A stretch of 12,657 nucleotides of DNA from CALHAX01 sp039816705 (GTDB taxonomy: Bacteria; Pseudomonadota; Alphaproteobacteria; Rhizobiales; CALHAX01). The DNA is taken from the NCBI GenBank assembly GCA_039816705.1, contig JBCBXF010000077.1, positions 1 through 12,657 of the forward strand, in the 5' to 3' direction. Below the pieces are notes generated by a model, which had not been told where the DNA came from, did no database searches, and was given only the letters and a program-made list of their open reading frames with translations. The translations under genes and the position numbers were made by a program. Below, one piece after another: positions 6,791 through 12,657 of the stretch. The stretch's first letter is position 1. Each line of letters begins with the position of its first letter.

Positions 6791-7116
6791 ATGATCCTCT
6801 CCCTTGTGGCATGGTCGATAGGCCGACCGCCTTAGTTGTGCTCCGAAGCGAAAAAAAGGCACGCCGGCGCGGACGCGGACGTGTCGGCTTCAGGGCTGGA
6901 TGATCTGCGGCCAGCTGAAAGGGTCCTCCCAACCACAGAGTGGCCGCACACTAGACAGCGGTTCTCTAAATCGCAAATGGACAATGCGGAGTGTCAGCCG
7001 TGTGTGCTTGCCGTCGCACGCGGTTGGAGCCTTGCGACCGTCGCGGCGCACGCAGCAACGGCGGCGCACCGTTGATGCACCGCCGTCGGCAGTCTTCCGT
7101 CAGGTCTCGCGGGCGA
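6791..7116. other. Intergenic region upstream of the TakP-like gene
   Basis: This 326-base stretch separates two minus-strand genes. Reading frames here have no credible start or family likeness. It must carry the promoter of the receptor gene, but I could not pick out a clear -35/-10 pair. A hairpin without a U-tract sits at about 7060-7084. A run of seven A on the plus strand (U on the minus strand) begins near 6851, next to a GC-rich, only weakly self-complementary stretch. Confidence 0.6.
7060..7084 (-). terminator. Possible hairpin terminator after the small secreted-protein gene
   Basis: On the minus strand GGCGGTGC (about 7084-7077) can pair with GCGCCGCC (about 7067-7060), with one wobble and a 9-base loop. 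It starts about 32 bases after the stop codon at 7117. No U-run follows, so it would need Rho or may only stabilise the 3' end. Confidence 0.25.
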
Positions 7117-7620
7117 TCAGCTCTGCGCTGGCGCCGCACGCGGTGAGACCGAAAGCCCAAACAAGCGCCACGTACGCCCAACCCTGCGGAAACTCAGGTT
7201 GAAGTGCACGCGCATCGGCCGGGTTGGATAAAATCCCTCCAGACGAAGATGACCATTCGCGTCAAACCATGCCGGGCGAACCAGTAAGGGGTCGTACAGC
7301 ACGGCTGGCGCAAGGTTGACGTTGGATCCGCGCAGCCGCGCAAAAATGCGCGCCAGACGATCGGGCGTGTTGTGCTTTTGAAACGCCGGGGAGGCGAGGC
7401 CCCGCAGCACAGCATAGTTTCCGGTCTTGTTTGCCTGATCGAGGGCCGTCACTGTGTTGTGGACCAGCATGGCCATCTGCTTTGGGTCCGGCACATCGAG
7501 TGTGGTCCGCGCTTCTGGCGCACGCATGCCGGGAAGTGTCATCAGCCCGACCGTGAGACCGACGACGCCGAACAATGCGAACGATCGTACGCCACGCATG
7601 AGGTGTGAGTGTTGAGCCAT
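7117..7620 (-). CDS. Small membrane-anchored or secreted protein coupled to the adhesin gene, unknown function
   Basis: I do not recognise the family. With start ATG 7620 the product has 167 residues. In-frame GTG codons at 7629 and 7632 are alternatives; the first overlaps the adhesin stop as GTGA. GGTGG lies 8 bases before the ATG. Residues 11-29 are a hydrophobic segment (signal peptide or anchor) with no Cys for lipidation. The rest is a compact domain: an N-terminal helix (49-75, MAMLVHNTVTALDQANKTGN), then LRGLASPAFQ, RLARIFARLRG and three probable strands (LRLEGFYP, RVHFNLSFRR, WRLFGLSV). The helix-then-curved-sheet pattern resembles NTF2-like folds, an impression and not a match. The gene begins 5 bases after the adhesin stop, so it is surely co-expressed. 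By analogy with SadB beside SadA or TpgA beside Ata it could assist adhesin export or anchor it, but it shares no sequence likeness with those that I can see. Confidence 0.75.
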   Translation of the reverse strand: MAQHSHLMRGVRSFALFGVVGLTVGLMTLPGMRAPEARTTLDVPDPKQMAMLVHNTVTALDQANKTGNYAVLRGLASPAFQKHNTPDRLARIFARLRGSNVNLAPAVLYDPLLVRPAWFDANGHLRLEGFYPTRPMRVHFNLSFRRVGRTWRLFGLSVSPRAAPAQS

Positions 7621-7625
7621 CGACC

Positions 7626-9644
7626 TCACCACCCGACCGACAGTCCGACGCGTCCGCCGACCTTCCCATGTCCGAGGCCGTAGCCAAGGCCTCCAGAGAT
7701 GTAGACGTTGTTGTCGATCAATGCGGCCGCACCGAACGCCAGTGCATTCTCACCGCCGAAGTGACCGTAGCTGCCGGAGAGCGCGAACTCCTTGCCGGGC
7801 GGCAAGGCACTGACGCCGGAAAGCGCGAACGCCATCGCCACACCTTCGGTGTTCTCGTCGATGCGCCGGCTGTTATTCTCGATGTTTTGGCGGTTGTTGG
7901 AGACCGCTGTTGAACCGCCGGTATTCTCCAGATTTGTAATTCGCGTTTCGTGATTGTTGATCGTGGTTGTGTTGTTGGTGATGTTCGTCTCGTTGTTCTG
8001 AGACCGCGTCGTGTTCGTCCCGACACGCCCGTTCAGATTGTCGATATCTGTACGGTTCGTAGTGATCCGCGTGTTGTGATTGGTGATCGACGTCGTGTTG
8101 TTCGAGATGTTGGTCTCGTTCGTCCCAACGCGACCATCGAGGTTGTCGATATCGGTTCGGTTGGTCGTCACCCGCGTATCGATGCCTGCGATGTTGGTTG
8201 TGTTGGACTGAATGTTCGTCGTGTTGTTCGAGATGTTGGTCTCGTTCGTCCCGACCCGGCCACCGAGGTTGTCGATATCGGTTCGGTTGGTCGTCACGCG
8301 GGTGTCTATGCCGGCAATGTTGGTCGTGTTCGTCCCGACCTGCGTCGACAAGTTATCAATGTCGTTGCGGTTGGTCGTGATGTTGGTCGCGTTGGTCCCG
8401 ATCTGGTTCGTGTTCCCAGCGATGTTCTGACCGTTAGTCTGGATATCGTTCTCGTTCGTCGTCACGCGGGTCGTAAGGTTCGATATGTTCGTTTCGTTCG
8501 TCCCGACGCGCGTGTCGATTGCATTGATATCGTTGCGATTGGCGGTGATCCGCGTCTCGTGATCGTCGATATCGGTGCGGTTCGCCGTGATCCGGGAATC
8601 CTGACTGGCGATGTTGTTGGTGTTCGTCGTGATGTTGGCAGTGTTGGTTGCAATGTTTGCAAGTGTCTGCCCGCCATCTCCGGCCAGATTGCCATCGCTG
8701 TCCGTCGTCACGATCTGCAACGCACCAGACTGAGCTGAAGCTGATGCCGCATTCGCAATGCCGGCAGCTGTGAATGTATTCCCGGATGTGCCGATCGCGA
8801 TCTGATTGTCGCGGGTTGTCGTCACACCGGCGCCAACGGCTATGGAGTTCTGAAACGCGGCAAGTGCGCCTCTGCCGACAGCTGTCGCCTGGACGGACGT
8901 CGCTTTTGCACCTTGACCCAGCGCCGTCGAACTTTCGGCATCTGCTTCCGCGCCCTGTCCAAGTGCCGTGCTTTGAATGCCGGTTGCCTCCGCCGCCATA
9001 CCAACCGCGGTCGTCTGCATGGCCGAGCCTTTCGCGCTCGTACCGAGTGCCGTGCTTGAAAGATCCGTGGCTTCGGAGCTCTGGCCGACGGCGAGCGTGT
9101 TCGCAGCGGAGGCCGTTGAGCCTTCGCCGATCGCTGTTGCCGTTTGCCCGGACGCGCGTGAGTTCTGACCGACAGCGGTCGACTGCTGCCCCGTAGCCTG
9201 CGAAACACGTCCAACTGCTGTGCTGGACGTCGCTGTGGCGTCCGCACCTTGACCAATCGCCGTAGCACTTGAGGAACTGGCTTCGGCATCCTGGCCAAGC
9301 GCCGTCGCATTCGCACCCGTTGCTTGTGCGTCCTGCCCGAAGGCCGACGTGAGAGGTTGATCCGCGACCGAATTTTGTCCGACCGCTGTCGCGTGCTGGC
9401 CGGAAGCGATCGCGCTCTCACCGAATGCACTTGCCTGGAATCCAGCAGCATCGGAGTTCAGCCCGCATTGCGTGGAGCGTGTCCCCGCGCCGGTGGCACA
9501 GGCTTGCGCATATGCTGGCCTGCTGTCTGAAACGATCAGCAACGCAAGGGTTGCAGCCGTGCCGAAAATGAGAGGGCGCCGCGGGCGGATCATGCCAGCG
9601 GGCGCCGGGGCCAACGTGGGCCCGGTTCTGGGATAACGGTACAC
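7626..9644 (-). CDS. Trimeric autotransporter adhesin (YadA-like)
   Basis: Outer-membrane trimeric adhesin (type Vc secretion), 672 residues. Start GTG 9644 has GGAGAAG just upstream; ATG 9593 (residue 18) is an alternative with a weaker site. The signal peptide ends near AYA-QA (46-47). Two cysteines follow (49 and 60). Residues 73-296 are sixteen exact 14-residue YadA-head repeats of the form A(V/L/I)GQxAxAxGxxST, ending in a TTRDNQIAIGT segment that may serve as neck. IVTTDSDGNLAGDGG (311-325) leads into the stalk, 35 uninterrupted heptads at 331-575 with Ile or Val at position a and mostly Asn at position d. The anchor begins near 595 (IDENTEGVAMAFALSG), followed by alternating beta strands and the terminal aromatic GLSVGW. 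The protein binds surfaces or cells and may promote biofilm; the ligand is unknown. It lies between a thioesterase gene and its small partner. A CtrA-like box lies about 100 bases upstream. Confidence 0.95.
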   Translation of the reverse strand: MYRYPRTGPTLAPAPAGMIRPRRPLIFGTAATLALLIVSDSRPAYAQACATGAGTRSTQCGLNSDAAGFQASAFGESAIASGQHATAVGQNSVADQPLTSAFGQDAQATGANATALGQDAEASSSSATAIGQGADATATSSTAVGRVSQATGQQSTAVGQNSRASGQTATAIGEGSTASAANTLAVGQSSEATDLSSTALGTSAKGSAMQTTAVGMAAEATGIQSTALGQGAEADAESSTALGQGAKATSVQATAVGRGALAAFQNSIAVGAGVTTTRDNQIAIGTSGNTFTAAGIANAASASAQSGALQIVTTDSDGNLAGDGGQTLANIATNTANITTNTNNIASQDSRITANRTDIDDHETRITANRNDINAIDTRVGTNETNISNLTTRVTTNENDIQTNGQNIAGNTNQIGTNATNITTNRNDIDNLSTQVGTNTTNIAGIDTRVTTNRTDIDNLGGRVGTNETNISNNTTNIQSNTTNIAGIDTRVTTNRTDIDNLDGRVGTNETNISNNTTSITNHNTRITTNRTDIDNLNGRVGTNTTRSQNNETNITNNTTTINNHETRITNLENTGGSTAVSNNRQNIENNSRRIDENTEGVAMAFALSGVSALPPGKEFALSGSYGHFGGENALAFGAAALIDNNVYISGGLGYGLGHGKVGGRVGLSVGW
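7920..8654 (-). repeat. Stalk-coding repeats of the adhesin (35 heptads, 126-base tandem unit)
   Basis: This region encodes heptads of the form I/V-x-x-N-x-x-x. Two adjacent 42-residue units, 8193-8318 and 8067-8192, are near copies (IAGIDTR VTTNRTD IDNLxGR VGTNETN ISNNTT...), and a further partial copy starts at 8066. Similar but shorter blocks occur up to 8654. The internal repeats mean copy number could vary between strains by recombination or slippage, and short-read assembly may have collapsed them. Confidence 0.85.
8757..9428 (-). repeat. Head-coding repeats of the adhesin (16 x 42 bases)
   Basis: Sixteen consecutive units of exactly 14 codons encode residues 73-296. Each begins A-hydrophobic-G and most end in S/A-T, the pattern of the left-handed beta-roll head of YadA. 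The DNA copies have diverged more than those of the stalk. Confidence 0.85.
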
Positions 9645-9653
9645 AATACTTCT

Positions 9654-9663
9654 CCGTTAACGG
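9654..9663. promoter_or_regulatory. Palindrome CCGTTAACGG touching the adhesin ribosome binding site
   Basis: A perfect 10-base palindrome whose last two bases on the minus strand are the GG of the GGAGAAG ribosome binding site. The GTTAA half recurs in the CtrA-like box upstream. It could be a second half-site for a regulator or a small structure affecting translation. Confidence 0.3.
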
Positions 9664-9680
9664 TCGACACAGTCGCCGCA

Positions 9681-9771
9681 TTTCTCGTTATGAGGGTGCG
9701 TACTGAAATACGCTCGCAATGCTGGTGTGTGTAACGTTAACAAATCGTTAATTTTCCCGAATAACGAGAAA
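9681..9771. repeat. 11-base inverted repeat framing the adhesin promoter region
   Basis: TTTCTCGTTAT at 9681-9691 and ATAACGAGAAA at 9761-9771 are perfect reverse complements with a 69-base spacer. The CtrA-like box lies inside. Paired half-sites at this spacing could support looping by one regulator; as RNA the stem would be AU-rich and weak. Confidence 0.5.
9737..9751. promoter_or_regulatory. Candidate CtrA binding site (TTAA-N7-TTAA) upstream of the adhesin
   Basis: On the minus strand the sequence is TTAACGATTTGTTAAC, an exact match to the alphaproteobacterial CtrA consensus TTAA-N7-TTAAC. It sits about 93-107 bases before the adhesin start codon, in an AT-rich stretch that is otherwise unusual in this window, and about 36 bases after the thioesterase stop. 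CtrA is the cell-cycle master regulator that often controls surface structures in this class. Confidence 0.6.
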
Positions 9772-9786
9772 AATTGCATTGAGAAT

Positions 9787-10254
9787 TCAGCGTGTTGCAG
9801 ATGCAAAAGCCTCAAGGAGAACTTTTCCAAGCCGTTGTGGCGCTCCACTTGCAGCAACAAGAACAACCTGAACGCGAGCTTTGCAGAGGAGCGTCGCGTC
9901 GTGGTGGATTTCCTGCTCCAACCAAAGATAGGCCGTCCTTTGTTCGCTGACCCGCGTGCGAACCTCCAGCACGTCATCGATCCGCGCCGGACGTCGGAAA
10001 TCGAACTCCATGCGCCGCACGACAAAAGCTGCGGGTGCGCCATCATCGATCAGTTCGTGGTGATGGACCCCGAGCAGCCGCAGAAAGTCTGATCGTCCGC
10101 GCTCGCACCACCGCACATAGCTCGCGTGATAGACGACACCGGAAAAATCCGTGTCCTCGAAGTAGACCCGGACTGGCAGCACATGTCCGCCGCTCCCGTC
10201 GAGACGGCCCGCAAGATCAGGCCATGCAGCTTTGGTGTCGTTTGCCGTTTCCAT
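9787..10254 (-). CDS. ybgC: Acyl-CoA thioesterase, YbgC/FadM family (hotdog fold)
   Basis: Cytoplasmic hotdog-fold enzyme expected to hydrolyse acyl-CoA (or acyl-ACP) thioesters. It has 155 residues, slightly longer than the usual 130-140 because of a 24-residue N-terminal lead. The family signature is clear: VRVYFEDTDFSGVVYHASYVRWCERGRSDFLR (28-59), where the Asp in EDTD and the following GVVYH form the active site. Then come FVVRRMEFDFRRPARIDDVLEVRT (77-100), YLWLEQEI and LLCKARVQVVLV. ATG 10254 has AGGGAG about 10 bases upstream. A start further in would leave the core intact, so the start is only moderately certain. In many proteobacteria ybgC precedes tolQRAB; none of those genes is nearby. 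It is upstream of, and on the same strand as, the adhesin gene, and diverges from the SLC13 permease gene across 170 bases. Confidence 0.9.
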   Translation of the reverse strand: METANDTKAAWPDLAGRLDGSGGHVLPVRVYFEDTDFSGVVYHASYVRWCERGRSDFLRLLGVHHHELIDDGAPAAFVVRRMEFDFRRPARIDDVLEVRTRVSEQRTAYLWLEQEIHHDATLLCKARVQVVLVAASGAPQRLGKVLLEAFASATR

Positions 10255-10424
10255 GCCCGTGCAGCTCCCTGGCCGTGAACACCCTGCATAGGGCGGGCCG
10301 CATCGATCCCGAGCGAACGGGTGGTGTCAACATCGGTCCGATCGGATAAGTCGAGGACGCTCGGCGGGCCACCTGCCAACCATGATTCTGCCCAACATGT
10401 TCGGCGCAAGGAAAGCAGTTTGCC

Positions 10425-12245
10425 ATGACGACAGACCAACTGGTTCTTTTCGGCCTCCTTGTTGCCGTCTTCGCGCTGCTCATCTGGGGGCGCTACCGCT
10501 ACGACCTCGTAGCGTTTGGCGCGCTGACCGTCGCACTCGTCTTCGGCGTTGTGGAGACCGATCAGGCGTTCACCGGCTTTGGTCATCCAGCGACCGTCAT
10601 CATCGCGCTCGTGCTGATCGTCAGCCGCGGCCTGTCGAACTCGGGCGCAATCGAGCTGATCGCTCGTTACGTCGTCGATGCCTCGCGCGCGCTCTGGGCG
10701 CATATTTCGGTGATGGCGGGTGTCGGTGCTGCGCTGTCGGCGGTGATGAACAACGTCGGCGCGCTGGCGCTTCTAATGCCGATTGACATCCAGGCCGCGG
10801 ACAAGGCGAAACGCTCGCCCGCGCTCACCTTGATGCCGCTCTCGTTCGCGACGATCCTCGGCGGCCTCGTCACCCTCATCGGCACCCCGCCGAACATCAT
10901 CATCGCCAGTTTCCGTGGAAAGCTGCCAAATCCGGACTGTGCGGAAGGCGCGAGCGACTGCGAAGCCACACTGGCGCCTTTCGGCATGTTCGACTTCACG
11001 CCCGTCGGTCTGGTGTGTGCCGTCGTTGGCGTCGCCTTCGTCGCGTTTATAGGCTGGCGGCTGATACCGGAGAGTCGTGCGGAGAAAAACGCGACCAAGG
11101 AGCTGTTCACGCTTGATGCTTACATCGCCGAAGTCATCGTACCCGAGGGATCGAAACTCGTCGACCAGCAGGTCCGCGAGCTGGATGACCTCGTCGAGGA
11201 ACTCGATGTGGCTGTCGTCGGCCTCGTGCGAAGGGGAAAGAAGTTACCGGGCCAGGCACGGCGTCAGATCATCCGGGCAGGAGACGTGCTCGTCGTGAAG
11301 GCCGTTGCCGAAGCCATCGACACCTTCGTTGGCGACAACGGTCTCGAGTATGTTGGCGCAGACAAACACGGCGGGCCTGTCGCAAGTGGTGATCTCACGT
11401 TGATGGAAGTGGTGATCCCGACGAACGCCCGTATCGAGGGGCGGACAGCGCTCCAGATGCGCATTCTCAACCGTTATGGTGTGACGCTGCTGGGTGTCTC
11501 GCGGTCCGGCAAGCCTATCCAGCAACGCGTGCGAAAACTGACGATCGAGGCGGGCGACGTTCTACTCCTGCTCGGGCCGAGCGAACGCCTGCCTGAGATT
11601 GCAGAGTGGATCGGCGGTCTCCCGCTGGCAGAACGCGGGCTGCAGGTGATCAACCGCAGGATGGCACTCCTCGCGTGCGCGATTTTCGGTAGCGCCATTC
11701 TCGCCGCAAGCACCGGCCTTCTTTATCTCCCAGTCGCTCTGGCCGCGGCATGCGTGGCGATGGTGCTGCTGAACATTGTCCCGTTGCGAGAACTCTACAC
11801 AACGATCGAGTGGCCGGTGATCGTGCTGCTCGGCTCTATGATCCCGATCGGTGCAGCACTCGAAGCGTCAGGCGGCACGGCGCTGCTCGCGCAAGGCATC
11901 GTCGATGTCGCGTTTGGGGCCCCGGCCTGGGTCGTGCTCACGCTGCTGATGGTCGTGACGATGACGCTGTCCGATGTCCTGAACAACACGGCGACGACCG
12001 TCATCGCCGCGCCGATCGCCGTCGACATCGCGACCAAGCTCGGCGTCAGTCCTGATCCGTTTTTGATGGCCGTCGCGATCGCCGCGTCCTGCGCGTTCCT
12101 CACGCCGATCGGCCACAAGAACAATACGCTGATCATGGGGCCGGGCGGCTATCGCTTCGGAGACTATTGGCGGATGGGCCTGCCGCTTGAGATCATCGTG
12201 ATTGCCGTTGCGATCCCGATGATACTGATCGTCTGGCCGTTTTAG
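10425..12245 (+). CDS. SLC13/DASS-type anion permease with two RCK-C (TrkA-C) domains
   Basis: Inner-membrane transporter of the divalent-anion/Na+ symporter and ArsB-NhaD superfamily, 606 residues. The first membrane half (about 5-215) contains SAVMNNVGALALLMPI (105-120) and LIGTPPNIII (151-160). The second (about 412-605) contains LSDVLNNTATTVIAAPIA (515-532) and LTPIGHKNNTLIMGPGGYRFGDYWRMGLPLEI (559-590). These are the paired re-entrant Asn/Thr motifs that bind ion and substrate. Between them lie two regulatory RCK-C domains at about 228-308 and 322-398, each ending in an (A)GDVLLxxG-like strand (RAGDVLVV, EAGDVLLLLG). Similar proteins are called sulfate or carboxylate transporters, but the substrate cannot be read from the sequence. 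ATG 10425 is preceded by AAGGA about 12 bases upstream. It is transcribed away from the thioesterase gene and ends 13 bases from the convergent small secreted-protein gene. Confidence 0.92.
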   Translation: MTTDQLVLFGLLVAVFALLIWGRYRYDLVAFGALTVALVFGVVETDQAFTGFGHPATVIIALVLIVSRGLSNSGAIELIARYVVDASRALWAHISVMAGVGAALSAVMNNVGALALLMPIDIQAADKAKRSPALTLMPLSFATILGGLVTLIGTPPNIIIASFRGKLPNPDCAEGASDCEATLAPFGMFDFTPVGLVCAVVGVAFVAFIGWRLIPESRAEKNATKELFTLDAYIAEVIVPEGSKLVDQQVRELDDLVEELDVAVVGLVRRGKKLPGQARRQIIRAGDVLVVKAVAEAIDTFVGDNGLEYVGADKHGGPVASGDLTLMEVVIPTNARIEGRTALQMRILNRYGVTLLGVSRSGKPIQQRVRKLTIEAGDVLLLLGPSERLPEIAEWIGGLPLAERGLQVINRRMALLACAIFGSAILAASTGLLYLPVALAAACVAMVLLNIVPLRELYTTIEWPVIVLLGSMIPIGAALEASGGTALLAQGIVDVAFGAPAWVVLTLLMVVTMTLSDVLNNTATTVIAAPIAVDIATKLGVSPDPFLMAVAIAASCAFLTPIGHKNNTLIMGPGGYRFGDYWRMGLPLEIIVIAVAIPMILIVWPF

Positions 12246-12258
12246 CGGCGGGCGACTT

Positions 12259-12525
12259 TCAGCAGAAGTGTCCGTACCTGTCGCACTGGCGCTCGATAAA
12301 AGGCTTGCGTGGTTCGTGCGTGCGACGCGTGGCCTTCCGCTTGTGCGCCACCGTGACCGCAACGCTGGACTTTGCCTTTTTACTCCGTAAAGCACCGTCG
12401 CAGAAGTGCGTGTAGCGCTCGCACTGGCGATCAATGCTCACCGTAGCTGCATGTGTCGGCGTCGTGGATGATGCTGCCATCAAGACCGCCGCCATCGCCG
12501 CGGCTGAGATTGAGAGTTTTGGCAT
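12259..12525 (-). CDS. Small secreted protein with two RQCxRYxHFC motifs, unknown function
   Basis: I do not recognise this family. The 88-residue product starts at ATG 12525 with AAGGAG 8 bases upstream, a strong site. Residues 1-26 are a clear signal peptide (MPKLSIS, Ala-rich core, THA before A27). The mature 62 residues hold two copies of one motif, IDRQCERYTHFC (31-42) and IERQCDRYGHFC (77-88). The protein ends on the last Cys. Each copy has the spacing CxxxxHxC. The linker (about 47-75) is rich in Lys and Arg. The DNA of the two motifs is also similar (about 12262-12298 and 12400-12436), pointing to an internal duplication. Two disulfides or a Cys-His metal site are possible in the periplasm. 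It converges on the SLC13 permease gene with a 13-base gap and no visible terminator between. Confidence 0.8.
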   Translation of the reverse strand: MPKLSISAAAMAAVLMAASSTTPTHAATVSIDRQCERYTHFCDGALRSKKAKSSVAVTVAHKRKATRRTHEPRKPFIERQCDRYGHFC

Positions 12526-12562
12526 ATTGCGTCTCCTTTTCGAACAATAGACGTGGTTGGTT

Positions 12563-12657
12563 TTACGGAGTGGAACGACCAGAAGCGCTTGCGAACGCCT
12601 CCCGCCATCCTAATCCGTCGACGGTCGCGCGGTGCGGATGATACTCGCAGCCGATCC
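12563..12657 (-). CDS. Possible 3' end of an unidentified minus-strand gene
   Basis: One minus-strand frame is open from the window edge to TAA at 12563-12565 and would encode about 30 residues (ending GWREAFASASGRSTP). The first half of its codons have the high GC at third positions typical of the neighbours. It is too short to assign and could be chance. If it is not a gene, this stretch is simply the upstream region of the small Cys-motif protein. Confidence 0.25.
   Translation of the reverse strand, partial: IGCEYHPHRATVDGLGWREAFASASGRSTP

Noticed and set aside
6851..6890. Possible minus-strand intrinsic terminator ending in a run of seven U near 6851-6857
   Set aside because: Only a stem of about 6 bases with a wobble and a 12-base loop could be drawn before the U-run, and it lies more than 200 bases from the preceding gene.
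6836..7075. Plus-strand frame of 79 codons in the intergenic region before the TakP-like gene
   Set aside because: No ribosome binding site, no domain, and amino-acid composition typical of random GC-rich sequence.
7920..8654. Regular short repeats suggestive of a CRISPR array
   Set aside because: Repeats are in-frame multiples of 21 bases with diverged copies and no unique spacers of constant length; they encode coiled-coil heptads.
7950..8738. Plus-strand repetitive frame of 262 codons rich in Val, Arg and Asp
   Set aside because: It is the mirror of the adhesin stalk heptads. The sense protein has signal peptide, head, stalk and anchor in the right order.

Overview
The window looks like a GC-rich alphaproteobacterial chromosome segment, possibly the end of a draft contig. 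The evidence is a TakP-type TRAP receptor with a Tat signal, a perfect TTAA-N7-TTAA box of the kind bound by CtrA upstream of an adhesin, an N@d-rich trimeric autotransporter, and strong GC bias at third codon positions. No genus can be named from the sequence alone.

Right-to-left transport block (bases 1-6790, all minus strand). A Tat-exported TakP-like receptor is followed by a strong intrinsic terminator. After a 400-base leader region come an enlarged TRAP small permease and a TRAP large permease with an unusual helical tail of about 320 residues. Only 3 bases separate the two permease genes, and only 3 more separate the large permease from a polar amino-acid ABC transporter ATPase. A HisJ/ArgT-type binding protein follows and runs into the window edge. 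The layout suggests that uptake of oxo/carboxylic acids (TRAP) and of polar amino acids (ABC) is transcribed together. The ABC permeases are not present and would lie beyond base 1. The binding-protein gene is corrupted at its 3' end by a 58-base inverted repeat that abuts the edge, most simply a fold-back chimera.

Surface block (7117-10254, minus strand). A YbgC/FadM-type hotdog thioesterase precedes a 672-residue trimeric autotransporter adhesin. The adhesin has a signal peptide, sixteen exact 14-residue head repeats, thirty-five uninterrupted heptads of stalk and a YadA-type anchor. It is coupled to a small membrane-anchored or secreted protein of unknown function. The 142-base region before the adhesin carries the CtrA-like box, an 11-base inverted repeat flanking it, and a palindrome touching the ribosome binding site.

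Right end (10425-12657). A plus-strand SLC13/DASS-type anion permease with two RCK-C (TrkA-C) domains converges on a minus-strand 88-residue secreted protein. That protein contains two copies of a CxxxxHxC motif (RQCxRYxHFC) joined by a basic linker, and I do not recognise the family. The last 95 bases may hold the 3' end of another minus-strand gene.

I found no rRNA, tRNA, CRISPR array, insertion sequence or prophage gene. The points that look least described are the tailed TRAP large permease coupled to ABC genes, the adhesin with its small partner and probable CtrA control, and the tandem Cys-His secreted protein.
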